Positions 26,574 to 35,940 of a stretch of DNA of 64,000 bases are shown piece after piece. The notes beneath the pieces were generated by a model. It was not told where the DNA came from. It saw only the letters and a program-made list of their open reading frames with translations, and searched no databases. Numbering within the stretch: position 1 is the first letter of the stretch; every line of letters starts with the position of its first letter. A program made the position numbers and the translations under genes. The stretch is taken from assembly GCF_015546965.1 (NCBI RefSeq), contig NZ_JADMUF010000007.1, positions 1 through 64,000 on the forward strand, read 5' to 3'. The DNA comes from Collinsella aerofaciens (GTDB lineage: Bacteria > Actinomycetota > Coriobacteriia > Coriobacteriales > Coriobacteriaceae).

Positions 26574-26641
26574 TGCAACGCGCGCATTCCTATAACGTGG
26601 AACCGCTGCGACCAATCTAACAGTTCCGAAAGAAACCGTCC

Positions 26642-26671
26642 TATGCGCCCGCCCCAACCGGTGGGCGCATA
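26642..26671 (+). promoter_or_regulatory. hairpin between the L,D-transpeptidase gene and macA
   Basis: Nine-nt arms TATGCGCCC and GGGCGCATA enclose a 12-nt loop and are followed by tacttatc. It is a possible terminator or an operator for the efflux operon, 35 nt before its start. Confidence 0.45.
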
Positions 26672-26705
26672 TACTTATCAAGGTACTTTCTATAAAGGAG
26701 ACGCT

Positions 26706-28142
26706 ATGCCGAATGTCCCCACGATCACCCCGGGCCCAGATGATACCGAGCGCACGCCCGAAGGTGCCACCGAAACGATTCCTCTGATTACAAACGTACA
26801 TGCCGACAAACAGAGCGGACGCACGAACGATACGGCCGAGATTTCCGATGAAGAGGCATATGCCAAGCTCAAGGCAAAGCGTGCCGAACGTCGACGTAAA
26901 AAGCTGATTCGACGCGGTATTGCCGCCGGCGTCGTAGTTGCCATCGCGCTCATTGCCATTGTCTCAACCCTGGTTATCAATGCGCAGCCACAGGGCGCTA
27001 GCGGGCCTGTGACCGACATGGTGACCGAGGGCACGTTTAGCACAACGGTCGAGGCGAAAGGCCAGCTCAAACCCATTTCATCCTCAGTGGTCTCCCCTTC
27101 TGTCGACGGCACGGTCGATTCGATCAACGTGCAGGCAGGCCAATCCGTCAACGAGGGCGACGTGCTTATGACCATTAAAAACGACGAGCTCGATCGCAAC
27201 GTTGCCGAGGCGCAGCGTGCAGTTGCAGCCGCTCAGGAAGACCTCTCCAACGCGCAGAAAGCCGCAGCTGCCGCGCAGGCCACCCCAACGACGGACGTCG
27301 ATGAAGCTTCCACAGCGGCTGGCGTCTCCGCCGCATCAGCGGACACGAACGCCGTATCGGCCGCGCAGCGCAGCCTGGCATCGGCCCAGGCAAACCTCGA
27401 CCAGGCGAACGCCAAGGCCGCCAGTCGCACGGTCACGGCCCCGAGCTCGGGTAGTATCGTGGAGCTCAACGCCAAGGTGGGCGCCACGGTAACAGGCGGC
27501 ATGATCATGGGCGAAAGCGATACGAGCGGCGGCAAACAGTGCATGCAGATCGCCGACCTATCCAAGATGAAGGTGACCGTGCAGGTGGGCGAAAAGGACA
27601 TCGCCAAGATCGCCGTTGGGCAGAGCGCCAACGTCACGTATCCCGCGTTTCCCGATATCGTGAGCCAGGGCACCGTCACGGCTATCGCATCGGTGGCAAA
27701 CTCCGACGCCGCCAACGGTGGCGGCGGCAGCGTAACCTTTAACGTCGACATTCTCATCGAGGCACCCGACACACGCCTGAAGCCGGGCATGACAGCCGAG
27801 GTATCGGTGGTGACCGAGCAGCTCGACGACGTGGTAATGGTGCCGACGATGGCGCTCATGACCGAAGACGGCGAACACTATTACGTCAACGTGGCAACCG
27901 ATGACGAGGGCAAGCAAACCCGTCGCGTGAAGGTGACCGTCGTGACGCAAAACGACAACGAAGCCGTAGTCGGCAAGACACAGGTCAAGCGCGACGACCA
28001 GGGCAACGAGATCAACCCCAACGTGCCGGTTACCAAGCTGCGCGATGGCGACACCCTCGTCATGGACACCGGAGCGGACGCAACGGCGGATGGCGGCTAC
28101 AGCGCGGATTCGGGCAGCATGTCTGCCGATGAGGGCATGTAA
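26706..28142 (+). CDS. macA: efflux periplasmic-adaptor-like protein (MacA/HlyD family)
   Basis: This adaptor pairs with the two ABC genes downstream. A cytosolic N-terminus of about 75 residues is followed by one membrane helix (IAAGVVVAIALIAIVSTLVI), a lipoyl-like half (VSPSVDGTVDSINVQAGQSV), an Ala/Gln-rich coiled-coil hairpin, the second lipoyl half (VTAPSSGSIVEL) and a beta-barrel region. It has 478 residues. The start at 26706 follows aaaggagacgct; the longer in-frame ATG at 26643 lacks a site. The stop overlaps the next start by 1 nt (TAATG). Confidence 0.92.
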   Translation: MPNVPTITPGPDDTERTPEGATETIPLITNVHADKQSGRTNDTAEISDEEAYAKLKAKRAERRRKKLIRRGIAAGVVVAIALIAIVSTLVINAQPQGASGPVTDMVTEGTFSTTVEAKGQLKPISSSVVSPSVDGTVDSINVQAGQSVNEGDVLMTIKNDELDRNVAEAQRAVAAAQEDLSNAQKAAAAAQATPTTDVDEASTAAGVSAASADTNAVSAAQRSLASAQANLDQANAKAASRTVTAPSSGSIVELNAKVGATVTGGMIMGESDTSGGKQCMQIADLSKMKVTVQVGEKDIAKIAVGQSANVTYPAFPDIVSQGTVTAIASVANSDAANGGGGSVTFNVDILIEAPDTRLKPGMTAEVSVVTEQLDDVVMVPTMALMTEDGEHYYVNVATDDEGKQTRRVKVTVVTQNDNEAVVGKTQVKRDDQGNEINPNVPVTKLRDGDTLVMDTGADATADGGYSADSGSMSADEGM

Positions 28143-28915
28143 TGCGTCCCGTTATCGACATTCGCAACGTGCACCGCATCTTTGAGAGCGAGGCAGGTTG
28201 CGCCCACATCCTGCACAACGTGAGCCTTGCGGTAATGAGCGGCGAATTCGTCGCTATCACTGGCCCCTCGGGCTCAGGCAAATCAACGCTCATGAACATC
28301 CTGGGCTGCCTGGATAAGCCGACGGCGGGCGACTATTACCTGCAAGGGCTCAACGTGGCCGAGCTCGATGATGACGAGCTGACCGAAGTTCGCGCCCTGA
28401 GCATTGGCTTTGTCTTTCAGAGCTTCAACCTGCTGCCGCGCCTGTCGGTTATCGAAAACGTCATGCTGCCGCTGGCCTACACCAATGTGCCCCGTAGCCA
28501 GCGCGAAATGCGCGCCGTCCACGCCCTGCAAGCCGTCACGCTGCCGGTCGACCACTGGGACCACCGCATATCCGAGCTCTCGGGCGGCCAGATGCAGCGC
28601 GTCGCAATCGCGCGCGCCCTCGTCAACGATCCGCCCATCATCCTGGCCGACGAGCCAACGGGAAACCTGGACTCCGCCACTGGAGCGCTTGTGATGGAGA
28701 CCTTCCATAAGCTCCAGAAGCGCGGCAAAACCATCGTGCTTATCACACACGACCCCGGCATCGCCGCCGAGGCCGACCGTGCCGTGACCATCCGCGACGG
28801 TCGCATTCACGACGGCGCGTATATTCCACATGCACCGCGGACCCTGCGCAGCGCCGTAGATAGCCTGCCCATGATTTCCGCCTCCGCCAACCCGCCGAAA
28901 GGAGTGGTGGCATGA
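28142..28915 (+). CDS. macB: ABC transporter ATP-binding protein (MacB/LolD type)
   Basis: The 257-residue ATPase has Walker [14 protein letters not shown]-loop [11 protein letters not shown], signature [17 protein letters not shown] and Walker [13 protein letters not shown]. The MacB/LolD subfamily energises mechanotransmission rather than classic transport. It overlaps macA by 1 nt and the permease gene by 4 nt, so the three are translated as a unit. The substrate cannot be told from sequence; peptides, antibiotics or lipoproteins are typical. Confidence 0.95.
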   Translation: MRPVIDIRNVHRIFESEAGCAHILHNVSLAVMSGEFVAITGPSGSGKSTLMNILGCLDKPTAGDYYLQGLNVAELDDDELTEVRALSIGFVFQSFNLLPRLSVIENVMLPLAYTNVPRSQREMRAVHALQAVTLPVDHWDHRISELSGGQMQRVAIARALVNDPPIILADEPTGNLDSATGALVMETFHKLQKRGKTIVLITHDPGIAAEADRAVTIRDGRIHDGAYIPHAPRTLRSAVDSLPMISASANPPKGVVA

Positions 28916-30126
28916 GCGCCCACGATCTCATCCAGGATGCCCTTCACTCGCTCGAGGCCAACAAGGGGCGCAGCCTGCTCACCATCCTGGGCATTGTCAT
29001 CGGCATCGCCTCAGTCATTGCAATGACCTCGCTCATCGGCGGCATCCAAAACAGCCTGGTCAACAGCCTGGGCCTCAATGCGGCGCGCATGGTGCAGATC
29101 TATTCGTCCCAAGAACTTACCGATTCTGACGTTCAGAAGCTTCAAAAACTAGTGCCGCAGATAGAGCAGATCGGAATTGTCGACAGCGCGTACACCGAGT
29201 ACAAGACCGGCGATAAAAGCTATACCGTCATGGCACAGGGTGTCGATAGCGACATGCTCGACGCCGTGGGGGCCAGCAAGCTCGTTGCGGGGCGCACCTA
29301 TTCCCAGGCCGAGTCCCAATCAGGCTCGCGCGTGGCGCTCATCAGCCGCGGCGGCGCCGATCAGCTTTACGGCAACGAACAGGATGCGCTGGGGAAAACC
29401 ATCAAGGTGTCCAACGGCGAGGTGCAGATTGTAGGCGTGATTGATGGCGGCAGCGACTCCATGGGCTCGCTCACGCTGTATATGCCACGCGAAACCATCG
29501 CCGGGCTGTTTGGCGACGAGAATCCTTCATTCCCCAGTGTGACGGCACTTGCCGCCGAGGGCACGGACATGGATGAGCTTTGTAAGACCATCGAGTCCAA
29601 GGTGCGCGCGATGAAGGGCATCGCGGAGGAGGATGAGTACGACAGTGTATCGGCGACATCCATGAAAAGCGCCATCGATGCACTCAACTCCTTTATGGGC
29701 GCGTTCTCGCTCATCATGGGTGCTGTCGCCAGCATCTCGCTGCTTGTCGGCGGTATCGGCATTATGAATATGATGCTTACCAATGTAACGGAGCGCATTC
29801 GCGAGATCGGCATCCGCCGCGCTCTGGGCGCCAGTCGTCGCGATATCACCGCGCAGTTTTTGGCCGAGTCTTCGGCGCTGTGCGTCACCGGCGGACTGTT
29901 GGGTGTCCTGATAGGCTATCTGCTAGCCTGGGGCCTCGCGATGTTTGCCTCCGGATCCGGGATTCTTGGCGAGCTCGGAGCCAGCGGGCAAATCATACCG
30001 AGCTTTTCAATCGCCACGGTGCTGCTGGCCTTCGCCGTCTCCGTCGGCATCGGCGTAATCTTTGGCTTCTACCCCGCTCGCCGCGCAGCAAAGCTCGACC
30101 CCGTCGAGTGTCTACGCTACCAGTAA
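28912..30126 (+). CDS. ABC transporter permease (MacB/FtsX type)
   Basis: The 404-residue permease starts with one membrane helix (LTILGIVIGIASVIAMTSLI), followed by an extracytoplasmic MacB_PCD domain (about 45-260) and three C-terminal helices with the FtsX region. The conserved stretch VGGIGIMNMMLTNVTER then EIGIRRALGASRRDI is present. The start codon overlaps the ATPase stop (ATGA). It ends 10 nt before a palindromic repeat and the left border of the cobalamin island. The ATPase and permease are separate chains here, unlike E. coli MacB. Confidence 0.94.
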   Translation: MSAHDLIQDALHSLEANKGRSLLTILGIVIGIASVIAMTSLIGGIQNSLVNSLGLNAARMVQIYSSQELTDSDVQKLQKLVPQIEQIGIVDSAYTEYKTGDKSYTVMAQGVDSDMLDAVGASKLVAGRTYSQAESQSGSRVALISRGGADQLYGNEQDALGKTIKVSNGEVQIVGVIDGGSDSMGSLTLYMPRETIAGLFGDENPSFPSVTALAAEGTDMDELCKTIESKVRAMKGIAEEDEYDSVSATSMKSAIDALNSFMGAFSLIMGAVASISLLVGGIGIMNMMLTNVTERIREIGIRRALGASRRDITAQFLAESSALCVTGGLLGVLIGYLLAWGLAMFASGSGILGELGASGQIIPSFSIATVLLAFAVSVGIGVIFGFYPARRAAKLDPVECLRYQ

Positions 30127-30135
30127 GCCACCACC

Positions 30136-30210
30136 AATAAGTTGCGGTGAATTATGGACTGAATATGCTATCTAGCAGCAAAAACAGACACTATTTCACC
30201 GCAACTTATT
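30136..30210. repeat. palindrome with agttgcggtgaa arms (family shared with 61 kb)
   Basis: Perfect 16-nt arms (30136-30151, 30195-30210), with further partial pairing inward, form the element. The agttgcggtgaa and ggactg segments recur in the palindrome at 61074-61160. It ends 6 nt before the transposase remnant at the island edge. Confidence 0.88.
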
Positions 30211-30216
30211 GAAGGG

Positions 30217-30297
30217 CTACTTGCGCCAGTTCCGGGCGTCGTCCTCGAGCTTTTGGCGGATGACGGGCTTGTACGGATCGAGCTTGCTCGGGTCGCT
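30217..30297 (-). pseudogene. IS21-type transposase (IstA) remnant
   Basis: Read on the minus strand, 26 codons ending in TAG give SKLDPYKPVIRQKLEDD followed by ARNWRK. The pattern K-L-D-P-[YF]-K-x-x-I-x-x-x-L-E matches the region after the helix-turn-helix in IS21 IstA proteins. There is no start and the frame is cut off on both sides, so it is a fossil. The assignment is from memory of the family, not a search. Confidence 0.6.
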
Positions 30298-30329
30298 CCT
30301 CCTCGCGGGCGGGAGGGCGCGGTGAGCAC

Positions 30330-31103
30330 CTAGCGCGCGAACTCCCGTAAGAGCGCGTCTTCCACTTCCCGAAGCGAAAGGACCCCGCCTCCCTCGGCGG
30401 GACGGGCGACCACGATGCAGCGCGCTCCCGCGTCGCGCGCGGCGGCGAGCTTCTCGGCCGTGCCGCCTACGGTTCCCGAGTCCTTGGTCACAAGCCACTG
30501 GGCGCCCACCTGCCGAAGCATCGCCTCGTTGAGCTCGCGGGTGAAGGGTCCCTGCATGCCGATGACGTGCGACGGCGAAAACCCCGCATCGATGCACTTC
30601 GTTATAGCACCGGGCAGCGGGAGCACACGCACGAAGAAGCGCTCCGCGAAATCGGCGACGCGCGTGTAGGGAGCAAGCTCCTTGCTCCCCGTCGTGAGAA
30701 GCGCGCGACCCGGGTTCTCGGAGAGAAAGCGCGCCGCGCAGGCGATCGACGCGACCGGCACGACGCCTTTGGGCAGCGCCTCGACCGGGCGCGCAAGGCG
30801 CAGGCATCGTGCACCCACGGCGAGCGAAGCGGCCCGGATGTTGCCGCTTGCGAGCGTAGCGAAGGGGTGCGTGGCGTCGACGACGATGCGCGCGCCGGAA
30901 AGCTCGCGCTCCATGTCGGCCTCGTCAAGCCTGCCCGTATGCACCTCGATGCCCGGAAGCTCGCCCAAAAGCTCGCCTCCGTACTCGGTTGCCGCGTAGG
31001 CACGGGCGGGGATGCCCGCCCCGCTCGCCCATTCGCACAGAAGGCGGCCCTCGGTGGTGCCGGCGAAGATGCGCAGCGCCGACGCGGATGCGGGGGCCGT
31101 CAC
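30330..31103 (-). CDS. cbiJ: cobalt-precorrin-6A reductase
   Basis: CbiJ/CobK reduces precorrin-6A to 6B with NAD(P)H. The 257-residue protein has an N-terminal FAGTTEGRLL, VVDATHPFA, LLTTGSKEL, GMQGPFTRELNEAML and the C-terminal TKDSGTVGGTAEKL. It starts with GTG, overlapping the cbiC stop by 4 nt (GTGA), and is the last gene of the 17-gene cobalamin operon. No clear terminator follows before the transposase remnant. Confidence 0.92.
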   Translation of the reverse strand: MTAPASASALRIFAGTTEGRLLCEWASGAGIPARAYAATEYGGELLGELPGIEVHTGRLDEADMERELSGARIVVDATHPFATLASGNIRAASLAVGARCLRLARPVEALPKGVVPVASIACAARFLSENPGRALLTTGSKELAPYTRVADFAERFFVRVLPLPGAITKCIDAGFSPSHVIGMQGPFTRELNEAMLRQVGAQWLVTKDSGTVGGTAEKLAAARDAGARCIVVARPAEGGGVLSLREVEDALLREFAR

Positions 31104-31741
31104 TTCGCGCCACCCGTGCGCGTGATCTGGTAGAGCAGCGCGTTCATAATGGCGGCCGCCACGGTCGAGCCGCCCTTGCGACCCCTCGCGACGATGGCCG
31201 GCACGCGTCGCGCGAGTAGCTCCTCTTTCGCCTCGACCACGTTCACAAACCCGACCGGCACCCCAACGACGAGCGCGGGCGCAATCTTCCCCGCGTCCAT
31301 GAGCTCGGCGAGGCGCAGAAGTGCTGTGGGAGCGTTGCCGACGGCCACGATAAGCGGACCCTCAATGCGGCAAGCTTTGTCCATGCTCGCAACGGCGCGA
31401 GTCGTGCCCGCGGCGCGCGCAGCCGCGGCGACATCAGGGTCGGCCATGTAGCACACGGCCTTGCAGCCGAGCTTCGCGAGCGCGGGCTTGCTTATGCCTG
31501 CGAGCGCCATGTTCGTGTCGGTGAGCACCGTGGCCCCTGCGCGCAGTGCGTCGAGCGCACAGTGCGCGGCGTCATGGGTGAACACGAGGGAATCGGCGTA
31601 CGAGAAGTCGGCAGTGGTGTGGATGACGCGCTTCACGACGGGCTCTTCGAGCGGCGGGAACGTGCGGCCGCCGAGCTCTTCGGTGATGATCTCGAAGCTG
31701 CGCCGCTCGATGACGCCGGGCGCCATCTCCTTGGAATCCAT
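31100..31741 (-). CDS. cbiC: precorrin-8X methylmutase
   Basis: CbiC/CobH moves a methyl group from C-11 to C-12 to give cobyrinate. The 213-residue length is typical. The catalytic His lies in RVIHTTADFSYADSL, and GNAPTALLRL and GVPVGFVNVVEAKE are family hallmarks. Its start is next to the cobO stop with no gap, and its stop overlaps the cbiJ start. Confidence 0.95.
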   Translation of the reverse strand: MDSKEMAPGVIERRSFEIITEELGGRTFPPLEEPVVKRVIHTTADFSYADSLVFTHDAAHCALDALRAGATVLTDTNMALAGISKPALAKLGCKAVCYMADPDVAAAARAAGTTRAVASMDKACRIEGPLIVAVGNAPTALLRLAELMDAGKIAPALVVGVPVGFVNVVEAKEELLARRVPAIVARGRKGGSTVAAAIMNALLYQITRTGGAK

Positions 31742-32257
31742 CTAGTACTCCACTCCTTCCCTTGCACATATCCCCTGAGCATAGGGGTGTTTCTCGCACC
31801 GCATCTCGGTTATGTAGTCGGCCTTCTCCACGATCTTGCGGGAAGGCGCACGCCCGGTGAGCGCTACTTCGACGCCGCGCGCGGACATATCGAGCGCGCG
31901 GTCCACGAGAGCCTCGTCGACAAGCCCTTTCGAAAGCGCGTCGAGCGCCTCGTCGAGCACGAGCAGCCCCTCCTGAGCGCCCTCGAGGTCGGCGAGCGCG
32001 GAAGCGAGGTTCCCATCGTGCAGCTCGCACGTCGCGGCAAGTTCTTCCGACGTCATCGACCAGGTAAACTTGTCCGACACCTTCCCCGCGAACACGGGCA
32101 CGCCGAAATGCTCGGCGAGCAGGCGCGCCTCCCCGCTTTCGCCGTCTTTCAGGAACTGCACGACGACGACGCGGCGGCCTGCGGCGAGCATGCGAAGGGC
32201 GAGGCCCATCGCCGCCGTGGTCTTGCCTTTGCCGTCGCCATGATACACGTGGATCAT
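31742..32257 (-). CDS. cobO: cob(I)yrinic acid a,c-diamide adenosyltransferase (CobA/BtuR type)
   Basis: The enzyme attaches the 5'-deoxyadenosyl ligand to cobalt. The 171-residue protein opens MIHVYHGDGKGKTTAAMG (P-loop) and contains VVVVQFLKDGESGE and GLLVLDEALDAL. The ATG at 32257 overlaps the cbiP stop by 4 nt. A longer in-frame extension to 32761 only reads through cbiP and is rejected. Confidence 0.94.
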   Translation of the reverse strand: MIHVYHGDGKGKTTAAMGLALRMLAAGRRVVVVQFLKDGESGEARLLAEHFGVPVFAGKVSDKFTWSMTSEELAATCELHDGNLASALADLEGAQEGLLVLDEALDALSKGLVDEALVDRALDMSARGVEVALTGRAPSRKIVEKADYITEMRCEKHPYAQGICAREGVEY

Positions 32258-33753
32258 ACGCCCTCCTCGATAATGCGGTAGACATACTCCATGTCGAGCG
32301 CCCCGCGCACGCCGTCGGCCAGGCGGTCGAACTCGCGCGCACGGTGATCGGCCGCGGACGCCGCGCCCGCAGCACCCACGACGCTCTCGGGCAGGCCGCG
32401 CATGCGCGCAAGCGAGCGCGCGAGGGCGAGCGCCACCCCCGGTTCGTCGAACAGGCCGTGGAGATAGGTTCCGAACACGTTTCCGCAGGCCGCGCCTTCT
32501 GGTTTGCCGCCAATCGTGCCCGCAGGGGCGCAGGAGACGGTCGTTTCGCCGTCGTGAATCTCGTACCCGCGAGCCGTCATGCCGTTCCACACCGAGAACG
32601 CGCCTTGGGCGCCCGTGATACGAAGCTCCGACTGGGCGAGGCGCTTTTCCTCCTTGAACACCGTACTTGCAGGGATGAGCCCGAGCCCGCGCGCGGTGCC
32701 AGCGCCTTCCCTGCCGTGCGGATCGGAAAGCTCGTCTCCCAAAAGCTGGTAGCCTCCGCATATGCCGAGCACCGGCGTGCCCGCGCCCGAAAGCGCGCGT
32801 ACACAGGCTCCGATGCCACTAGCCGCAAGCCAGCGTGCGTCGTCGAGCGTGGTCTTCGAGCCTGGGAGCACCACCAGGTCGGGTCTGCCCAGATCGGTCG
32901 TCGAGGAAACATAGCGCACGCCCACGCCGGGCACGCGCGAAAGCGGGTCGAAGTCGGTGAAGTTCGACAGATGCGGAAGGCGCACGACGGCGACGTCGAT
33001 GACGCCGCGCGCCTCGCGGGCAGATAGGCGCGGTGCAAGCGAGTCCTCGTCGTCTAGGTCGAGCGTAAGATACGGCACGACCCCCACGACGGGAACCCCG
33101 CACATCTTCTCGAGCGGGGCCAAACCCGGGCGCAGGATTTCCACATCGCCGCGGAACTTGTTCACCACAAGCCCCCGCAAAAGCGCGCGATCCTCGGGTG
33201 CAAAGAGCGCGACCGTGCCGTAGAGCTGGGCAAACACCCCGCCTGGGTCGATGTCGCCCGCGAGCAGCACGGGGGAGGACACGGCGCGCGCGAGCCCCAT
33301 GTTGACGATGTCGTTTTTGGCAAGGTTGATTTCGACGGGGCTGCCGGCGCCCTCGATGACGATGACGTCGTTTTCCTCCGCGAGCGAATCGAACGCCTCC
33401 AAAATCTGCGGCATGAGCGCCTTCTTTCGCGCGAAGTAGTCCCTCGCAGCGAAGGCTCCCTGCGCCTTGCCGGCCACGATGAGCTGGCTTCGGTGGTCGT
33501 TTTCGGGCTTGAGCAGAATGGGGTTCATGCGCACGTCGGGCGCGATGCCGCACGCCTCGGCCTGCATGATCTGGGCGCGCCCCATCTCGAGCCCATCGGC
33601 CGTGACACCGCTGTTGAGCGCCATGTTCTGGCTCTTGAAGGGAGCCACGCGCAGTCCGTCCTGCGAAAGCACACGGCACAGCCCAGCCGCAAGCAGGCTC
33701 TTCCCCGCGTTCGACATGGTACCCTGGATCATGATGGGCTTCGCCCTACCCAC
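32254..33753 (-). CDS. cbiP: cobyric acid synthase
   Basis: CbiP/CobQ amidates four carboxylates of adenosyl-cobyrinate diamide using glutamine. The 499-residue protein has an N-terminal synthetase domain (MIQGTMSNAGKSLLA, FKSQNMALNSGVT, IEGAGSPVEINL) and a C-terminal class I glutaminase-like domain (GICGGYQLLG with the Cys, GTYLHGLFD with the His). The GTG start at 33753 has GGAGGTC 7 nt upstream and overlaps the cobD stop by 8 nt. Confidence 0.95.
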   Translation of the reverse strand: MGRAKPIMIQGTMSNAGKSLLAAGLCRVLSQDGLRVAPFKSQNMALNSGVTADGLEMGRAQIMQAEACGIAPDVRMNPILLKPENDHRSQLIVAGKAQGAFAARDYFARKKALMPQILEAFDSLAEENDVIVIEGAGSPVEINLAKNDIVNMGLARAVSSPVLLAGDIDPGGVFAQLYGTVALFAPEDRALLRGLVVNKFRGDVEILRPGLAPLEKMCGVPVVGVVPYLTLDLDDEDSLAPRLSAREARGVIDVAVVRLPHLSNFTDFDPLSRVPGVGVRYVSSTTDLGRPDLVVLPGSKTTLDDARWLAASGIGACVRALSGAGTPVLGICGGYQLLGDELSDPHGREGAGTARGLGLIPASTVFKEEKRLAQSELRITGAQGAFSVWNGMTARGYEIHDGETTVSCAPAGTIGGKPEGAACGNVFGTYLHGLFDEPGVALALARSLARMRGLPESVVGAAGAASAADHRAREFDRLADGVRGALDMEYVYRIIEEGV

Positions 33754-34969
33754 GGGTATCGACCTCCTTCGCCGAGCCACGGCCATCCGCGCCCGCCATA
33801 GCGCCGCTGCAAGAAGCGCCGCCCCGTTCGTCGGGTTCGCCTTCGCCCGATGCGCCTTCCGCCCGAAGCACGCGGCTGAACGCCATCGCAAGCCGGGCAT
33901 TCTCCTTGCGCGTGCGCACCGCGACGCGGCACCAGAAACGGGACAGTACCGAAAACGAGTCGCACGTGCGGACCAAAACCCCCTGTTTATACAGGCGCTC
34001 GGGGATGTCTTTCGCCGGCGTGCGGACTAAAAGGAAGTTCGCATCCGACGGCACGACGGAAAGCCCGAGCGAGGAGAGCTCGTGGGAAAGCCACGCTCGC
34101 TCGCCCGCCAATACATCGCGCGTGCGCGAGACGTATTCAACGTCTTTCAGGGCGGCGATGCTCGCGGCCTCGGCGACCGACGAGACGGGCCACGCCTGCC
34201 CCGCCCGGCGAATCCCCTCGATGAGTTGGGCGTTTCCGCTGATCAGATATCCCAACCGCAACCCCGCCATTCCGTAGAGCTTGGTGAACGCGGAGAGCAC
34301 GGCCACATGGCGCGAACACGCGGCGCGTGCGGCCACGCTCCTTTCGCGGGCGTCGGGCGCAAATCCGAGGAAGCACTCGTCCATGACGAGCAGCGCGCCC
34401 ACCTGCTCGCAGCGGCAAGCCGCGGCATCGATCACGCTGGGGTCGACGAGGCGCCCCGTCGGGTTGTTCGGATTGCAGAGGTACGCCACGTCTCCCGGCC
34501 CCTCAATCGCGCGGGCGAAGGAGGCGGGCACGTCGAAGTCGTCCGCTTCGGAGAGCGGGAACTCCTGCACGCATGCGCCGTAGTACGATGCCGCCTCCGC
34601 ATATTCAGAGAACGTCGGCGCGCACACGACGATGCGTTTCGGGCGCACCGCCGCAGCGAGCCGCCAGATGATGTCGGACGCGCCCGCGCCGCAGACGATA
34701 GTATCTTCGGGAATGCCCTGGGCGCGCGCTAGGGCGCGAACGAGGGCGCGGCTTTCCCTATCGGGGTATGCGTCGATTCGAGAAAGCGCCTTGCAAGCTG
34801 CGGCGACAGCGCGCGGCGAGGGGCCTGCCGGATTCACGTTCACCGAGAAGTCGATGAGGTCGGAGGCGCCCCCTTCGCAACCGATGCCGAGCGATTGCGC
34901 GCTGCCCCCATGCGTACGGGCGCGCAGGATTCCCCCGGTAGCCCGGAGCGCGGCGTGGTCTTCCCTCAT
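33746..34969 (-). CDS. cobD: threonine-phosphate decarboxylase
   Basis: This PLP enzyme makes (R)-1-amino-2-propanol phosphate for the nucleotide loop. The 407-residue class I/II aminotransferase-fold protein has DFSVNVNPAGPS, YLCNPNNPTGRLVD and the PLP lysine in AFTKLYGMAGLRLGYL. After the fold, about 40 Gly/Glu/Ser-rich residues form an unstructured tail that overlaps the cbiP start. Histidinol-phosphate aminotransferase is the main alternative; the position beside cbiB makes CobD much more likely. Confidence 0.9.
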   Translation of the reverse strand: MREDHAALRATGGILRARTHGGSAQSLGIGCEGGASDLIDFSVNVNPAGPSPRAVAAACKALSRIDAYPDRESRALVRALARAQGIPEDTIVCGAGASDIIWRLAAAVRPKRIVVCAPTFSEYAEAASYYGACVQEFPLSEADDFDVPASFARAIEGPGDVAYLCNPNNPTGRLVDPSVIDAAACRCEQVGALLVMDECFLGFAPDARERSVAARAACSRHVAVLSAFTKLYGMAGLRLGYLISGNAQLIEGIRRAGQAWPVSSVAEAASIAALKDVEYVSRTRDVLAGERAWLSHELSSLGLSVVPSDANFLLVRTPAKDIPERLYKQGVLVRTCDSFSVLSRFWCRVAVRTRKENARLAMAFSRVLRAEGASGEGEPDERGGASCSGAMAGADGRGSAKEVDTRG

Positions 34970-35940
34970 ACCATCGCCCCCACGACGAGCACGACCGCCG
35001 CGCGCGCGGCGCCGAAGACGACGAGCGCGCATACGGACGCGGCGAGCATGAGCCTTGTCGCCCGGGCGATGTCGCCCCACTCGATTTCGCGGGACGCGTC
35101 GCCTATCGTCGGTTTCTCAACGAGCTTGCCGAAATACACCGCGGGTCCTGCCAGGCGCAGCCCGAGCGCGCCCGCGCACGATGACTCGGTCTGCGCCGCG
35201 TTCGGGCTCGCATGGCGACGCCTGTCGCGGCGCCAGATGCGCGCCGCCCCGCGCGCGTCGAGCCCGACGATCGGGCACACGGCGATCATGAACAAGGCCG
35301 ATAAGCGCGAGGGAATCCAGTTCACCGCATCGTCGAGGCGCGCCGAGGCGCAGCCGAAGTCGATGTAGCGCTCGTTTTTGTAGCCCACCATGCTGTCGAG
35401 CGTGTTCACCGCCTTGTACGCCATGCCCAAGGGCGCACCCCCAATCATAAGGTAGAAAAGCGGCGCGATGACGCCGTCGCTCGCGTTCTCCGCCACCGTT
35501 TCCACGGCGGCGCGCGCGACCCCCTGCTCGTCGAGAACAGACGTGTCGCGTCCCACGATGAGCCCGACGGCTTCGCGCGCCGCGACAAGGCCGCCCTTCG
35601 AGAACGCGCGGGCCACGGCCAGGCTCTGGCGGCGCAGCTCGCATGCCGCGAGAATCTGATAGCTCGCCCATGCCTCGGCCACGAAGCGCAAGCCGGAGTG
35701 AACCATGCCGCAAAGATGTAGGATACCCCAGGTCAAAAGCCCACACGCAAGCGGAAGCGCCACGGCGAGCACAAGCCCTGCGACACGCGTGCCCGCGGAC
35801 GTTTGCGGGAATACGCCCCGCAGGCGGCCTTCGGCCCACGTGATCGCGTGCCCCATGGCGACGACGGGATGGGGAAGCCAGCGCGGGTCGCCGAAGGTAA
35901 GGTCGGCCGCGAACCCGGCGGCGACGGCAAGAATCGTCAT
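34966..35940 (-). CDS. cbiB: adenosylcobinamide-phosphate synthase
   Basis: CbiB joins cobyric acid to aminopropanol phosphate. The 324-residue polytopic membrane protein has the conserved DLTFGDPRWLPHPVVAMG near its start, RDTSVLDEQGVARAAVET and ASDGVIAPLFYLMIGG. Its start overlaps the stop of the CobC fusion gene by 1 nt (TGATG), and its end overlaps cobD by 4 nt. Confidence 0.94.
   Translation of the reverse strand: MTILAVAAGFAADLTFGDPRWLPHPVVAMGHAITWAEGRLRGVFPQTSAGTRVAGLVLAVALPLACGLLTWGILHLCGMVHSGLRFVAEAWASYQILAACELRRQSLAVARAFSKGGLVAAREAVGLIVGRDTSVLDEQGVARAAVETVAENASDGVIAPLFYLMIGGAPLGMAYKAVNTLDSMVGYKNERYIDFGCASARLDDAVNWIPSRLSALFMIAVCPIVGLDARGAARIWRRDRRRHASPNAAQTESSCAGALGLRLAGPAVYFGKLVEKPTIGDASREIEWGDIARATRLMLAASVCALVVFGAARAAVVLVVGAMV

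Noticed and set aside
30298-30807. Upstream part of the minus-strand frame that contains the IS21-like residues
   Set aside because: It reads through cbiJ in another frame; only the last 26 codons look like transposase.
33754-33900. Longer N-terminus for cobyric acid synthase starting at 33900
   Set aside because: It would lie wholly within cobD in another frame, while a GTG at 33753 has a strong, well-spaced ribosome site.
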